Assembly (NCBI RefSeq): GCF_009363715.1
Contig: NZ_CP045404.1
Location: 3,812,001 to 3,876,000, forward strand
Length of the DNA stretch: 64,000 bases
From: Roseovarius sp. THAF9
Lineage (GTDB): Bacteria; Pseudomonadota; Alphaproteobacteria; Rhodobacterales; Rhodobacteraceae
Reading direction: 5' to 3'
Part shown: positions 34,548 to 43,647 of the stretch, one piece after another
Layout of the letters: each line of letters opens with the position of its first letter
Numbering within the stretch: the first letter of the stretch is position 1
Made by a program: the position numbers and the translations under genes
Notes under the pieces: generated by a model
Databases searched by the model: none
What the model was told of the DNA's origin: nothing
The model's input: only the letters and a program-made list of their open reading frames with translations

Positions 34548-35215
34548 TGCTCTTTGCCGCCGGTTTCGGCACGCGGATGGGGGCGCTGACCGCGTCCCGG
34601 CCCAAGCCGCTGATCAAGGTTGCGGGCAAGCCACTTCTCGACCACGCGCTGGATCTGGTGGCGGGGTATGGGCCCGCGCGCACGGTGGTCAACACGCACT
34701 ACCTGTCCGACCAGGTCGCGATGCATCTTGCCGGGCGCGATATCCACATATCAGACGAACAGCCCGATATCCTGGAAACCGGCGGCGGGTTGCGCAATGC
34801 GCTGCCCCTGCTGGGTGACGACCCGGTTTTCACCATGAACACCGATGCCGTCTGGGCCGGTCCCAACCCGTTCGCACAGCTTGCCGCGGCGTGGGACCCC
34901 GCGCAGATGGACGCGCTGCTGCTCTGCATCCCGCCGGATAACGCCATCGGCCACACCGGCCCCGGCGATTTCGTCACCGACGCGACCGGCCGCGCCAGCC
35001 GCGGCCCCGGCGCAGTCTACTCCGGTCTCCAGATCCTCAAGACAGACGGGCTTGGGTCCATCCCCGAGCCTGCGTTTTCGCTCAACATCCTGTGGAACCG
35101 GATGCTGAACGCGGGCCGCCTTCACGCCGTCACCTATCCCGGAAAGTGGTGCGACGTCGGCACACCCGAGGGCATTGCGCTGGCCGAATCCATGCTGCGA
35201 GATGCCAATGTTTGA
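34523..35215 (+). CDS. murU: Nucleotidyltransferase, probable MurNAc-1-P uridylyltransferase MurU
   Basis: A 230-residue sugar-phosphate nucleotidyltransferase. It should turn MurNAc-1-phosphate from AmgK into UDP-MurNAc. The N-terminal nucleotide loop reads LFAAGFGTRMGALTASRPKPL, and metal-binding Asp is in FTMNTDAVW, with GPGAVYSGLQIL and GKWCDVGTPEG later. The ATG at 34523 overlaps amgK by 25 bases; a second ATG at 34547 overlaps the amgK stop as TGATG and could also be used. Its end overlaps addB by eight bases. Confidence 0.88.
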   Translation: MRDAPDAVMLFAAGFGTRMGALTASRPKPLIKVAGKPLLDHALDLVAGYGPARTVVNTHYLSDQVAMHLAGRDIHISDEQPDILETGGGLRNALPLLGDDPVFTMNTDAVWAGPNPFAQLAAAWDPAQMDALLLCIPPDNAIGHTGPGDFVTDATGRASRGPGAVYSGLQILKTDGLGSIPEPAFSLNILWNRMLNAGRLHAVTYPGKWCDVGTPEGIALAESMLRDANV

Positions 35216-38156
35216 ACCGCTCGACACCCCGCGCATCTTCGGCATGCCACTGGGCGCGGATTTCCCCCGGGAGCTGGTGCGCGGCCTGCTCAACGCCTAC
35301 GCGGCTCAGCCACCCGAGGCGCTGGCCCGCGTGCACGTGGTCGTCAATACCCGCCGCATGGCCCGGCGCATCCGGGCGCTATTCGACGCAGGCCCAGCGC
35401 TGCTCCTTCCCCGAATCAGCCTGGTCACCGATTTCGGCGAGGTCTTCGGCCTTGCGCGTGTTCCCGAGCCGGTGCCACCTCTGCGCCGGCGGCTGGAATT
35501 GATCACAGTCGTTTCCGCCCTCCTGGACCAGGAACCCGATCTTGCGCCGCGCGCCGCGCTTTACGACCTGTCCGACAGCCTGGCCCAGCTGATGGACGAA
35601 ATGCATGGCGAGGGCGTCGTTCCCGGTAAAATCACCCGGATAGACACCAACGATCAGTCCGGCCATTGGGAGCGGATCAAAACGTTCCTGGGCATACTCA
35701 GTCCCTATTTCGAGGCCAGCGGCGACGCGCCTGATGCCGAAGCCCGCCAGCGCCTGGTAATCGAAACCTACGCGCGGCTCTGGCAGGACGAGCCCCCCGA
35801 TCATCCGATCATCCTGGCCGGGTCCACAGGCTCGCGCGGGGCGACGCGTCTGCTGATGAAAACCGTCGCGCAGCTGCCTTTGGGGGCCGTCGTGCTGCCG
35901 GGCTTCGACACCGATCAGCCTGATCACGTCTGGGAAAAGCTGAACGATCCGCGCACCAGCGAGGAGCATCCACAGTACCGCTTCGCGCAGCTTCTCTCCG
36001 ATCTGGGCGCGGATCCATCCATCATCCGCCTCTGGCCTGGAACAGAGCCTGTTTCACCCGAACGCAATCGTCTTGTCTCGCTTGCCCTGCGCCCCGCGCC
36101 AGTGACGGACGAATGGCTGTCGCACGGCCCCGCCTTGGCGCCCGACATTGCGCCGGCGACGGCGGGCATGACCCTGCTCGAGGCGCCTTCGGCCCGGATG
36201 GAGGCGCTCTGCATCGCCATGCGCCTGCGCGAGGCCGTCGAGCAGGGCCAGACCGCCGCGCTGATCACGCCCGACCGGACCCTGACCCGGCGCGTCGCTT
36301 CTGCGCTGGACCGCTGGGGCCTGCATCCCGACGACAGCGCCGGCGTGCCGCTGCACCACTCCGCGCCCGGCAGGTTCCTGCGCCATGTGGCCGAAATGCT
36401 GAACGCGCCGCTCGATGCCGCGCAACTGCTGACCCTGCTGAAACATCCCCTGACGAACATGGCCGGCGAACGCGGCCCGCATCTGCGCCTGACGCGCGAA
36501 CTGGAACTTTACCTGCGTCGCAATGGCCCCCCCGAGCCGGATCTGGCAACGCTCGAAACCTGGGCCGCAACGGTCGAAGATCCTTATCTGGCCCCCTGGC
36601 TCGACTGGCTGCGGTCGTGTTTTTTCAATCACGCAAGGCCCGAGGCCCGCCCGCTGACCCAAATCGTCGACGCGCATATCGCACTGTCCGAGGCCATCTC
36701 GCGCGGCCCCGACCCCGACGCTCCGATTCGGCTCTGGGACGAAGGCGCAGGGCGCGAGGCGCAGAAATGCGTCTCTAACCTTGCTGAAAATGCCGGGTAT
36801 GGTCAGGCGATGCGCGCGCTCGATTATATCAACCTCTTCCACGCCATCCTGTCCCGCGAGACCGTGCGCAGCCAGACCGATACTGACCCCCGCGTGCTGA
36901 TCTGGGGCACGCTGGAGGCACGGGTGCAGGGGGCCGACCTCCTGATCCTGTCCGGTCTGAACGAAGGCACATGGCCAGAGGCGCCGCCCCGCGACCCCTG
37001 GCTCAACCGCGAGATGCGGCACGAGGCCGGGCTTTTGCTGCCCGAACGCAAGATCGGTCTGTCCGCGCATGATTTTCAGCAGGCCGTGACCGCAACGCCC
37101 ACCGTCTGGATCACCCGCGCCATCCGCTCGGACGACGCACAAACGGTGCCGTCGCGCTGGCTGAACCGCCTGACAAACCTGCTACAGGGCCTGAACGACG
37201 AGGGCGGCAAAGCGGCGCTCGACGCCATGAAGCAACGCGGCCGCGATGCGCTCGCGCTGGCCGAGGCGTTCGAGACGGTCGCACCGACGCCCTCTGCCCG
37301 ACGCCCGGCGCCGATCCCTCCTGTGGCGGCGCGGCCCAAGGAGCTGTCAGTGACCCGGATCGAAAAGCTGATCCGCGACCCCTACGCGATCTATGCCGAC
37401 AAGATCCTGCGCCTGCGCCCGCTGGACCCATTGATGAAACTGCCCGATGCGCGCCTGCGCGGCGAGGTGCTGCACGATGTTCTGGAACATGCCATCAAGG
37501 ACACGCTGGAAGATCCAGACGCTCTGACACCGGCGTATCTGACGCAGAAAACAGTGTCTGTTCTGGAGGAATCCGTGCCTTGGGGAGAGGCGCGGGCGCT
37601 GTGGTTCGCCCGGATGGCCCGTATAGCCGCGTGGTTCGTCGAGACCGAGGCGGGTCGCCGCGCGCTGGCCCGGCCATCCGCGTTCGAAGAAATGGCCAAG
37701 GCGTGCGTCGATCCACACGATTTCACCCTGACCGCCAAGGCCGACCGCATCGACATCGACGCGAGCGGAGGCCTGCACATATACGACTACAAGACCGGCG
37801 CGCCGCCCTCGGCCAAGGCGCAGAAAGCGTTCGAAAAGCAGCTTTTGCTGGAGGCCGCGCTGGCTGAACGCGCCGGGTTCGGCAATCTTGCGCCCGGCCC
37901 GGTCGCGCGCGCCGTTTTCATCGGGCTGACGGGCGACCCCCGCGAGGTGCTGGCACCGCTGGATGAGGTGCCGACCGGACAGACCTGGGCGGAACTGAGC
38001 GATCTGGTCGCCCGCTACTTGGATCCCGGGCAGGGCTACCTGTCGCGCCGTGCGATGAAGACCAAGGACATGGCGGGCGATTACGACCAACTGGCCCGTT
38101 TCGGCGAGTGGGACATCACCGACGAGGCCGATCCGGAACGGGTGGGCAAATGGTAG
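35208..38156 (+). CDS. addB: Double-strand break repair protein AddB (alphaproteobacterial type)
   Basis: A 982-residue subunit of the AddAB helicase-nuclease that resects DNA ends for recombination at Chi-like sites. The alphaproteobacterial AddB lacks a strong Walker motif at its N terminus, as here; recognisable are AGSTGSRGATRLLMKTV, ILSGLNEGTWPEAPPRDPWLNR and the C-terminal RecB-type nuclease site IYDYKTGAPPS with an upstream LTAKADRIDID. An in-frame ATG at 35202 is also possible. The gene overlaps murU at its start and addA at its end. Confidence 0.94.
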   Translation: MFEPLDTPRIFGMPLGADFPRELVRGLLNAYAAQPPEALARVHVVVNTRRMARRIRALFDAGPALLLPRISLVTDFGEVFGLARVPEPVPPLRRRLELITVVSALLDQEPDLAPRAALYDLSDSLAQLMDEMHGEGVVPGKITRIDTNDQSGHWERIKTFLGILSPYFEASGDAPDAEARQRLVIETYARLWQDEPPDHPIILAGSTGSRGATRLLMKTVAQLPLGAVVLPGFDTDQPDHVWEKLNDPRTSEEHPQYRFAQLLSDLGADPSIIRLWPGTEPVSPERNRLVSLALRPAPVTDEWLSHGPALAPDIAPATAGMTLLEAPSARMEALCIAMRLREAVEQGQTAALITPDRTLTRRVASALDRWGLHPDDSAGVPLHHSAPGRFLRHVAEMLNAPLDAAQLLTLLKHPLTNMAGERGPHLRLTRELELYLRRNGPPEPDLATLETWAATVEDPYLAPWLDWLRSCFFNHARPEARPLTQIVDAHIALSEAISRGPDPDAPIRLWDEGAGREAQKCVSNLAENAGYGQAMRALDYINLFHAILSRETVRSQTDTDPRVLIWGTLEARVQGADLLILSGLNEGTWPEAPPRDPWLNREMRHEAGLLLPERKIGLSAHDFQQAVTATPTVWITRAIRSDDAQTVPSRWLNRLTNLLQGLNDEGGKAALDAMKQRGRDALALAEAFETVAPTPSARRPAPIPPVAARPKELSVTRIEKLIRDPYAIYADKILRLRPLDPLMKLPDARLRGEVLHDVLEHAIKDTLEDPDALTPAYLTQKTVSVLEESVPWGEARALWFARMARIAAWFVETEAGRRALARPSAFEEMAKACVDPHDFTLTAKADRIDIDASGGLHIYDYKTGAPPSAKAQKAFEKQLLLEAALAERAGFGNLAPGPVARAVFIGLTGDPREVLAPLDEVPTGQTWAELSDLVARYLDPGQGYLSRRAMKTKDMAGDYDQLARFGEWDITDEADPERVGKW

Positions 38157-41100
38157 ACGACGCCACCCAGCGCCAGATCGACGCCGCGCGGCCCAACCGC
38201 TCGACCTGGCTGTCGGCCAATGCCGGGTCGGGCAAGACCAAGGTGCTGACCGATCGGGTCGCAAGGCTGCTTTTGGCGGGAACAGACCCGCAAAATATCC
38301 TTTGCCTGACCTATACCAAGGCTGCCGCGTCCGAGATGCAGAATCGCCTGTTCGCCCGTCTCGGCGCGTGGGCGATGCTGTCGGACACCGATCTGGAAAA
38401 GCAGTTGACCGACCTTGGCATCGACGGGGCGATCACTCCAAGGCGTCTGCGCGAGGCCCGCCGTCTCTTCGCGCTGGCCATCGAAACACCCGGCGGGTTG
38501 AAGATCCAGACGATCCACTCCTTCTGTTCCGCGCTCCTGCGCCGCTTCCCGTTCGAGGCCGGTGTCAGCCCGCAATTCACCGAGATGGAGGACCGCGCCG
38601 CCGCTCTGCTGCGGTCGGAGGTCGTCGAGAAAATTGCCAACGGCCCGGACGCTCAGGCGCTCTACGATCTGGCCGAGCAGTATACCGGCGAGGATCTGGA
38701 CAGCCTGACGCAGGAAATCGTCGGCAAGCGCGACCTGCTGTCCCGTCCGATCAGCGATATGGACCTGTCAAAGATCTTTGGTCTGAGGCCGGACGACACC
38801 GAACAGACGCTTGTCGCCTCGGTGTTCCTGGGGGGCGAGGCTGATCTGATCGCCGACCTCTTGCCGCTGCTGACCGCCGGAAGCACGACCGATGCGCGCG
38901 CGGCGGTCAAGCTGACCATGGCGGACATCCCTTCGCTTCAGGCTTTACCGATCCTCGAAAATGTCTTCCTGACCGGCAGCGGAGCGAAATCTCCATTTTC
39001 GGCCAAGATAGGCTCTTTTCCAACCAAGGCTGTGCGCGAGGCGAACCCCGGCATGACCGACGCGCTCAATGCCCTGATGGCCCGGGTCGAGACCGCGCGC
39101 GACACGCGCCTTGCGCTTCAGGCGCGAGAGACAGCGCAGATCCTGCACCGCTTTGCCTCCGTCTTCCTGCCCGCCTATGCCGCCGCCAAGGACGCCCGCG
39201 GAATGCTGGATTTCGACGATCTCATCCTGCGCAGCCGGGACCTCTTGAACGATCCCAAGGTCGCCGATTGGGTTCTGTTCAAGCTGGACGGCGGCATCGA
39301 CCATATCCTGGTTGACGAGGCGCAGGACACCAGTCCGGTACAGTGGAAGCTGATCGAACGCCTGTCGCAGGAGTTCACCAGCGGCACCGGCGCCCGCGCC
39401 GACCGGCAGCGAACGATCTTCGTCGTCGGGGACAAGAAACAGTCGATCTATTCCTTCCAGGGCGCCGACCCCGAGGGGTTCGACCGCATGAAGGAGGATT
39501 TTCGAGCCAAGCTGGAGGTCACCGACGCCCCCTTGCGGGATATGGTGATGGAATTCTCGTTCCGTTCGGCGCAGACCATCCTGTCGCTGGTCGACGAGAC
39601 GTTCCAAGGGCGTGACGCCAGCGGTTTCACCCAGCGCGAAAAGCACAAGGCGTTCATCGCCGCCATGCCGGGCCGCGTCGATCTCTGGCCGCCTGTGGAA
39701 AAGGAAGAGACCGAAGAGCCGCCCGAGTGGTACGACCCGGTCGACATCAAGACACCGGGCGACCCGGCCACCCGGCTGGCCGCGCAGATCGCCCGCAACG
39801 TCAAGGCGATGCTCGGCACGCCTTTGCCGTCGAAGGACGGCACAAAGGCCACGGCAATCACCGAGGGCGATATCCTGATCCTCGTGCAGCGCCGCTCGGA
39901 TCTCTTTCACGAGATCATCCGCGCCTGCAAATCCGAAGGGCTGAGCGTTGCCGGGGCCGACCGTCTGCGCGTCGGCGCGGAACTGGCGGTGCGGGATATC
40001 GCTGCGCTCTTGTCCTTCCTCGCCACACCCGAGGACAGCCTGTCGCTGGCCTGCGCGCTGCGCTCGCCGCTTTTCGGCTGGTCCGAAGCGCAACTGTTCG
40101 ATCTCGCCCACGACCGGCCCAGCCGGTACCTCTGGCAGTCCCTTCGCGACCGCGCTGCGGAGTTTCCCGAAACCCTTGCCATCCTGAACGATCTGCGCGG
40201 CGCGGCCGATTTCCTGCGCCCCTATGACATGATCGAGCGCATTCTGACACGTCACGACGGGCGCTCCCGCCTTTTGTCGCGTTTGGGGCCCGAGGCCGAA
40301 GACGGGATCGATGCTCTCTTGTCCCAGGCCATGGCCTACGAGCGCAACGCGATCGACAGCCTGACGGGTTTCCTGGTGTGGATGGAAACCGACGACCTGG
40401 AGATCAAGCGCCAATTGGACAACGCGGGCAACCGTATCCGCGTGATGACCGCCCATGCCGCCAAAGGCCTCGAATCGCCCATCGTCATCCTGCCCGATTG
40501 CGCCAAGCGCGACCTGCGGGTCGATGCCAAGCTGGTTGCGGCGGGCGACACTGCCGTTTGGCGGCCCCGCAAGGAGGATCTGCCCGCCGCGTTGCAGGCC
40601 ATCGACGAAGCCGGGCGCGAGGCCCAATGGGCCGAGCGCGACCGCCTGCTCTACGTCGCCATGACACGGGCCGAGAAATGGCTGATCGTCGCCGCGGCTG
40701 GCGAGCTCGATAAGGATGGGCGTGACTGGTACAGCAAAGTGCGCACCGGGATGCTGCGCTCGGAAGCTGCTGAACACATCTTCGAAGGCGGGCAAGGGCT
40801 GCGCCTGGAAAGTGGTAATTGGGCCGGATTAGAGCCTGTTTCTGAAGACGTTCCCGAGGATGCCACACCATCCGTACCACGCTGGTATGCCGAACCCGCC
40901 AAACCCGCACCGCCCCGGCCCGAGACCCTCGCGCCCTCGACCGACCTTGGTGGCGACAAGGCGCTGCCGGGCGAGGCCGGGCTGGACGAAGCCGCCGCCA
41001 AGCGCCGGGGCCGGCAGGTGCACCGCCTGTTGGAGCTTCTGCCGCAGCGCGCCCCGGCCGACCGCGCCGATGCGGCCGCCACCCTACTTGCGCACGGGCC

Positions 41101-41512
41101 CGACGCCGCCCGGGGGCAAGAGTTGGCACAATTGCTGGCCGAGGCCGAGCATGTGCTGTCCCGAGACCATCTGCGCCCGCTCTTCGCGCCCGAGGCGCTG
41201 GCCGAAGTGCCGATATCCGCCCATCTCGACGCGCTGACGGGGCGGCGGATTCACGGCACGATCGACCGCCTGATCGTCACCCCCGAAAAAATCCTGGCCG
41301 TCGATTTCAAGACCAATGCCGTGGTTCCCGATACGCCCGCAGCCGTGCCCTCTGGCCTCTTGCGGCAGATGGGGGCCTATGCCCATGCCCTGCAACAGAT
41401 TTATCCCGGCCGCACCATCGAGACCGCGCTGCTCTGGACCCGCACGGCGACCCTCATGCCCCTGCCACACGATCTTGTGACGCAAGCCTTGGCCGACACC
41501 CATATAGCTTGA
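38150..41512 (+). CDS. addA: Double-strand break repair helicase AddA
   Basis: The UvrD-like helicase and nuclease subunit of AddAB (1,120 residues). Walker A is SANAGSGKTKVL (22-33); Walker B VDEAQDTSPVQWKL is near residue 386; motif III FVVGDKKQSIYSFQGADP and motif V-VI VMTAHAAKGLESP and YVAMTRAEKWL follow. The C-terminal nuclease site is GTIDRLIVTPEKILAVDFKT (near 1035-1055), with both active-site aspartates and lysine. ATG at 38150 overlaps the addB stop. The unusual 'GLESP' in motif V is typical of alphaproteobacterial AddA. trxA follows after ~58 bases. Confidence 0.96.
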   Translation: MVDDATQRQIDAARPNRSTWLSANAGSGKTKVLTDRVARLLLAGTDPQNILCLTYTKAAASEMQNRLFARLGAWAMLSDTDLEKQLTDLGIDGAITPRRLREARRLFALAIETPGGLKIQTIHSFCSALLRRFPFEAGVSPQFTEMEDRAAALLRSEVVEKIANGPDAQALYDLAEQYTGEDLDSLTQEIVGKRDLLSRPISDMDLSKIFGLRPDDTEQTLVASVFLGGEADLIADLLPLLTAGSTTDARAAVKLTMADIPSLQALPILENVFLTGSGAKSPFSAKIGSFPTKAVREANPGMTDALNALMARVETARDTRLALQARETAQILHRFASVFLPAYAAAKDARGMLDFDDLILRSRDLLNDPKVADWVLFKLDGGIDHILVDEAQDTSPVQWKLIERLSQEFTSGTGARADRQRTIFVVGDKKQSIYSFQGADPEGFDRMKEDFRAKLEVTDAPLRDMVMEFSFRSAQTILSLVDETFQGRDASGFTQREKHKAFIAAMPGRVDLWPPVEKEETEEPPEWYDPVDIKTPGDPATRLAAQIARNVKAMLGTPLPSKDGTKATAITEGDILILVQRRSDLFHEIIRACKSEGLSVAGADRLRVGAELAVRDIAALLSFLATPEDSLSLACALRSPLFGWSEAQLFDLAHDRPSRYLWQSLRDRAAEFPETLAILNDLRGAADFLRPYDMIERILTRHDGRSRLLSRLGPEAEDGIDALLSQAMAYERNAIDSLTGFLVWMETDDLEIKRQLDNAGNRIRVMTAHAAKGLESPIVILPDCAKRDLRVDAKLVAAGDTAVWRPRKEDLPAALQAIDEAGREAQWAERDRLLYVAMTRAEKWLIVAAAGELDKDGRDWYSKVRTGMLRSEAAEHIFEGGQGLRLESGNWAGLEPVSEDVPEDATPSVPRWYAEPAKPAPPRPETLAPSTDLGGDKALPGEAGLDEAAAKRRGRQVHRLLELLPQRAPADRADAAATLLAHGPDAARGQELAQLLAEAEHVLSRDHLRPLFAPEALAEVPISAHLDALTGRRIHGTIDRLIVTPEKILAVDFKTNAVVPDTPAAVPSGLLRQMGAYAHALQQIYPGRTIETALLWTRTATLMPLPHDLVTQALADTHIA

Positions 41513-41570
41513 CGCTCCCTATGGCTCTACATAGGTTCGCTGTCGAACCCGAGCTCAAGGAGAGACCAAA

Positions 41571-41891
41571 ATGGCCACCGTTGCCGTAACCGACGATACG
41601 TTCGATAGCGAAGTGAAGAACTCCGACATTCCCGTCGTGGTGGATTTCTGGGCCGAGTGGTGCGGCCCCTGCAAGCAGATCGGCCCGGCACTGGAAGAGC
41701 TGTCCTCCGAGATGGACGGCAAGGTCAAAATCGCCAAGGTGAACGTGGACGAGAACCCCAACTCGCCCTCGCAACTGGGCGTGCGTGGCATCCCGGCGCT
41801 GTTCATCTTCAAGAACGGCGAGGTGGTGTCGACCAAGACCGGCGCCGCGCCCAAGGCCGCGCTGCAAGGCTGGATCGAAGAGTCGATCTGA
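41571..41891 (+). CDS. trxA: Thioredoxin 1
   Basis: A 106-residue cytoplasmic thioredoxin, the general disulfide reductant for ribonucleotide reductase and other proteins. The active site is [10 protein letters not shown] with Cys31 and Cys34; the cis-proline is in [14 protein letters not shown] good ribosome site (AAGGAGAGACC) precedes the ATG. It may be transcribed from its own promoter in the 58-base gap after addA and ends at a strong terminator. Confidence 0.98.
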   Translation: MATVAVTDDTFDSEVKNSDIPVVVDFWAEWCGPCKQIGPALEELSSEMDGKVKIAKVNVDENPNSPSQLGVRGIPALFIFKNGEVVSTKTGAAPKAALQGWIEESI

Positions 41892-41913
41892 AGAAAAGCT
41901 GAACAAAGTTAAG

Positions 41914-41941
41914 AAAGGGCCGCCTCATGAGCGGCCCTTTT
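41914..41941 (+). terminator. Rho-independent terminator of trxA
   Basis: A ten-base stem AAAGGGCCGC / GCGGCCCTTT with a seven-base loop, continuing into TTTTACG, 23 bases after the trxA stop. Confidence 0.85.
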
Positions 41942-41954
41942 ACGTTGTGGAAAA

Positions 41955-42055
41955 ATGCGCGGAATCAAGGCGCAGCAATGCTGCGCCGCCGCGCATCGTC
42001 ATGCGAGTAGCATGCCTCCGGCATGACGCCGCCCCCACGGCACGGCGATGCGCGG
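41955..42055. repeat. REP-like palindromic elements between trxA and hslV
   Basis: The first unit (41955-41996) has an outer stem ATGCGCGG / CCGCGCAT and an inner perfect stem GGCGCAGC-AAT-GCTGCGCC. A second imperfect palindrome (GTCATGC / GCATGAC, 41998-42027) follows, and a third copy of ATGCGCGG lies at 42048-42055. This resembles intergenic REP elements. No coding frame is convincing here. Confidence 0.6.
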
Positions 42056-42130
42056 CCACATTTGCCCACCCGGGTTGCCACCGCGCCCCACGCCTTCCAT
42101 ATAGGTCCAAAGATCAAAGGAGCCCCGACC

Positions 42131-42682
42131 ATGAGCGATTTTCCCGGCTGGCACGGCACAACCATCATCGGCGTCCGCAAGGGCGGGCAGGTCGTCGTCG
42201 CGGGCGATGGGCAGGTCAGCCTTGGCGATACCGTCATCAAGGGCACCGCCCGAAAGGTCCGCCGCATCAGCCCCGGCGGGTATGACGTGGTCGCCGGTTT
42301 CGCCGGCTCCACCGCCGACGCCTTCACCCTTCTGGAACGGCTGGAGTCGAAGCTCGAAGCGACCCCCGGCCAGTTGCAACGCGCCAGCGTCGAACTCGCC
42401 AAGGACTGGCGCACCGACAAGTACCTGCAAAAGCTCGAGGCGATGCTGATCGTCACCGACGGCTCACAGCTTTACGTGATCACCGGCGCGGGCGACGTTC
42501 TGGAACCCGAACATGACGTGGCCGCCATCGGCTCGGGCGGGAACTACGCGCTGGCCGCCGCGCGCGGCATGATCGACAGCGATAGGTCCGCCGAACAGAT
42601 CGCGCGGGATGCCATGGCCATCGCCTCGGACATCTGTGTCTACACCAACGGCAACCTGACCGTGGAGTCGATCAGCGCCTAA
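42131..42682 (+). CDS. hslV: ATP-dependent protease subunit HslV (ClpQ)
   Basis: The proteolytic subunit of the HslUV two-ring protease (183 residues). It is an N-terminal threonine protease: propeptide MSDFPGWHG is removed to expose Thr10 in [10 protein letters not shown]. The family segments [41 protein letters not shown] and [15 protein letters not shown] are present. AAAGGAG precedes the ATG. Its ATPase partner hslU lies 2.1 kb downstream on the same strand, separated by two unrelated genes. Confidence 0.97.
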   Translation: MSDFPGWHGTTIIGVRKGGQVVVAGDGQVSLGDTVIKGTARKVRRISPGGYDVVAGFAGSTADAFTLLERLESKLEATPGQLQRASVELAKDWRTDKYLQKLEAMLIVTDGSQLYVITGAGDVLEPEHDVAAIGSGGNYALAAARGMIDSDRSAEQIARDAMAIASDICVYTNGNLTVESISA

Positions 42683-42752
42683 CGGCAAGGCGGAACATCA
42701 CTGCCGCCCACTTCGTTCTCCTTACCAAAGTGCATCGCACGAGGAGGACCCC

Positions 42753-43553
42753 ATGAGCTTGCATATCGAAGACACCGGCGGCAACGGCCAGCCGGTTATC
42801 CTGGTCCACGGCTGGCCCCTGTCGGCAGAGGCATGGGAATACCAGGTTCCGGCACTCAACCAGGCCGGCCACCGCGTGATTGCCTATGACCGTCGCGGCT
42901 TTGGCCGCTCGACCGCGCCCGATGACAAATACGATTACGACACGCTCGCCGCCGATCTCGAAGAGATCATAAAGGAAAAGAACCTGAACGACGTCACGCT
43001 CGTCGGCTTTTCCATGGGCGGCGGCGAGGTGGCCCGCTTCATCGGCAACCACGGCGAAGCCCGGCTCAAAAGCGTGGTCTTCGCCGCCGCCGTTCCGCCC
43101 TGTCTGATGCAATCCGACGATAACCCCGACGGCCCCCTGACCGAGGACGCCGCGCAGGAATTCGAGGACACCCTGAAGGCAGATCGCGACGCGTTCTTCG
43201 ACGGCTTCACCAAGGACTTCTTTTCAGCAGATGGCGACCTGAAGGTGACGGAGGAACAGCGGCTACAGGCGCTTGACCTGTGCAATCAATCCTCGCCGGA
43301 CGCCGCGCTTGGCTGCATGCGGGCATGGGCCACGACCGATTTCCGCAACGACCTGGAAAAGATCACCGTGCCAACGCTGGTCCTGCACGGCACCGCCGAC
43401 GGTATTGTCCCGATCGAAGGCTCCGGCCACCGCACCCACAAGATGGTTGCCCACAGCAACCTGTGCGAGATCGAGGGCGCGCCGCATGGCTGCAACACCA
43501 GCCATGTGCAGGACTTCAACGCCGGGATTCTGGATTTCCTCGGCAAGCACTGA
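42753..43553 (+). CDS. Alpha/beta hydrolase (non-heme chloroperoxidase/arylesterase type)
   Basis: A 266-residue cytoplasmic alpha/beta hydrolase of the cofactor-free haloperoxidase/esterase group. Oxyanion segment VHGWPLSAEAWEYQ and DRRGFGRS precede the nucleophile Ser87 in LVGFSMGGGEVARF; the triad is completed by Asp216 in HGTADGIVP and His245 in GAPHGCNTSH. Family members act as esterases or perhydrolases; the natural substrate is unknown. It has its own ribosome site (CGAGGAGGACC). Together with the next gene it separates hslV from hslU. Confidence 0.9.
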   Translation: MSLHIEDTGGNGQPVILVHGWPLSAEAWEYQVPALNQAGHRVIAYDRRGFGRSTAPDDKYDYDTLAADLEEIIKEKNLNDVTLVGFSMGGGEVARFIGNHGEARLKSVVFAAAVPPCLMQSDDNPDGPLTEDAAQEFEDTLKADRDAFFDGFTKDFFSADGDLKVTEEQRLQALDLCNQSSPDAALGCMRAWATTDFRNDLEKITVPTLVLHGTADGIVPIEGSGHRTHKMVAHSNLCEIEGAPHGCNTSHVQDFNAGILDFLGKH

Positions 43554-43647
43554 CCCGTCGAGCAGAGCCTGTCCACGTCAGAATGCTGCCTTTCTTTCGG
43601 CCAACAGGTCCTTTAGGGCTTGCGCGAAAACGATCATAGGACCGCCC

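Noticed and set aside
38945..40795. Minus-strand open frame of 616 codons
   Set aside because: Antisense to addA, which has all helicase and nuclease motifs. No ribosome site or family motif in the minus frame.
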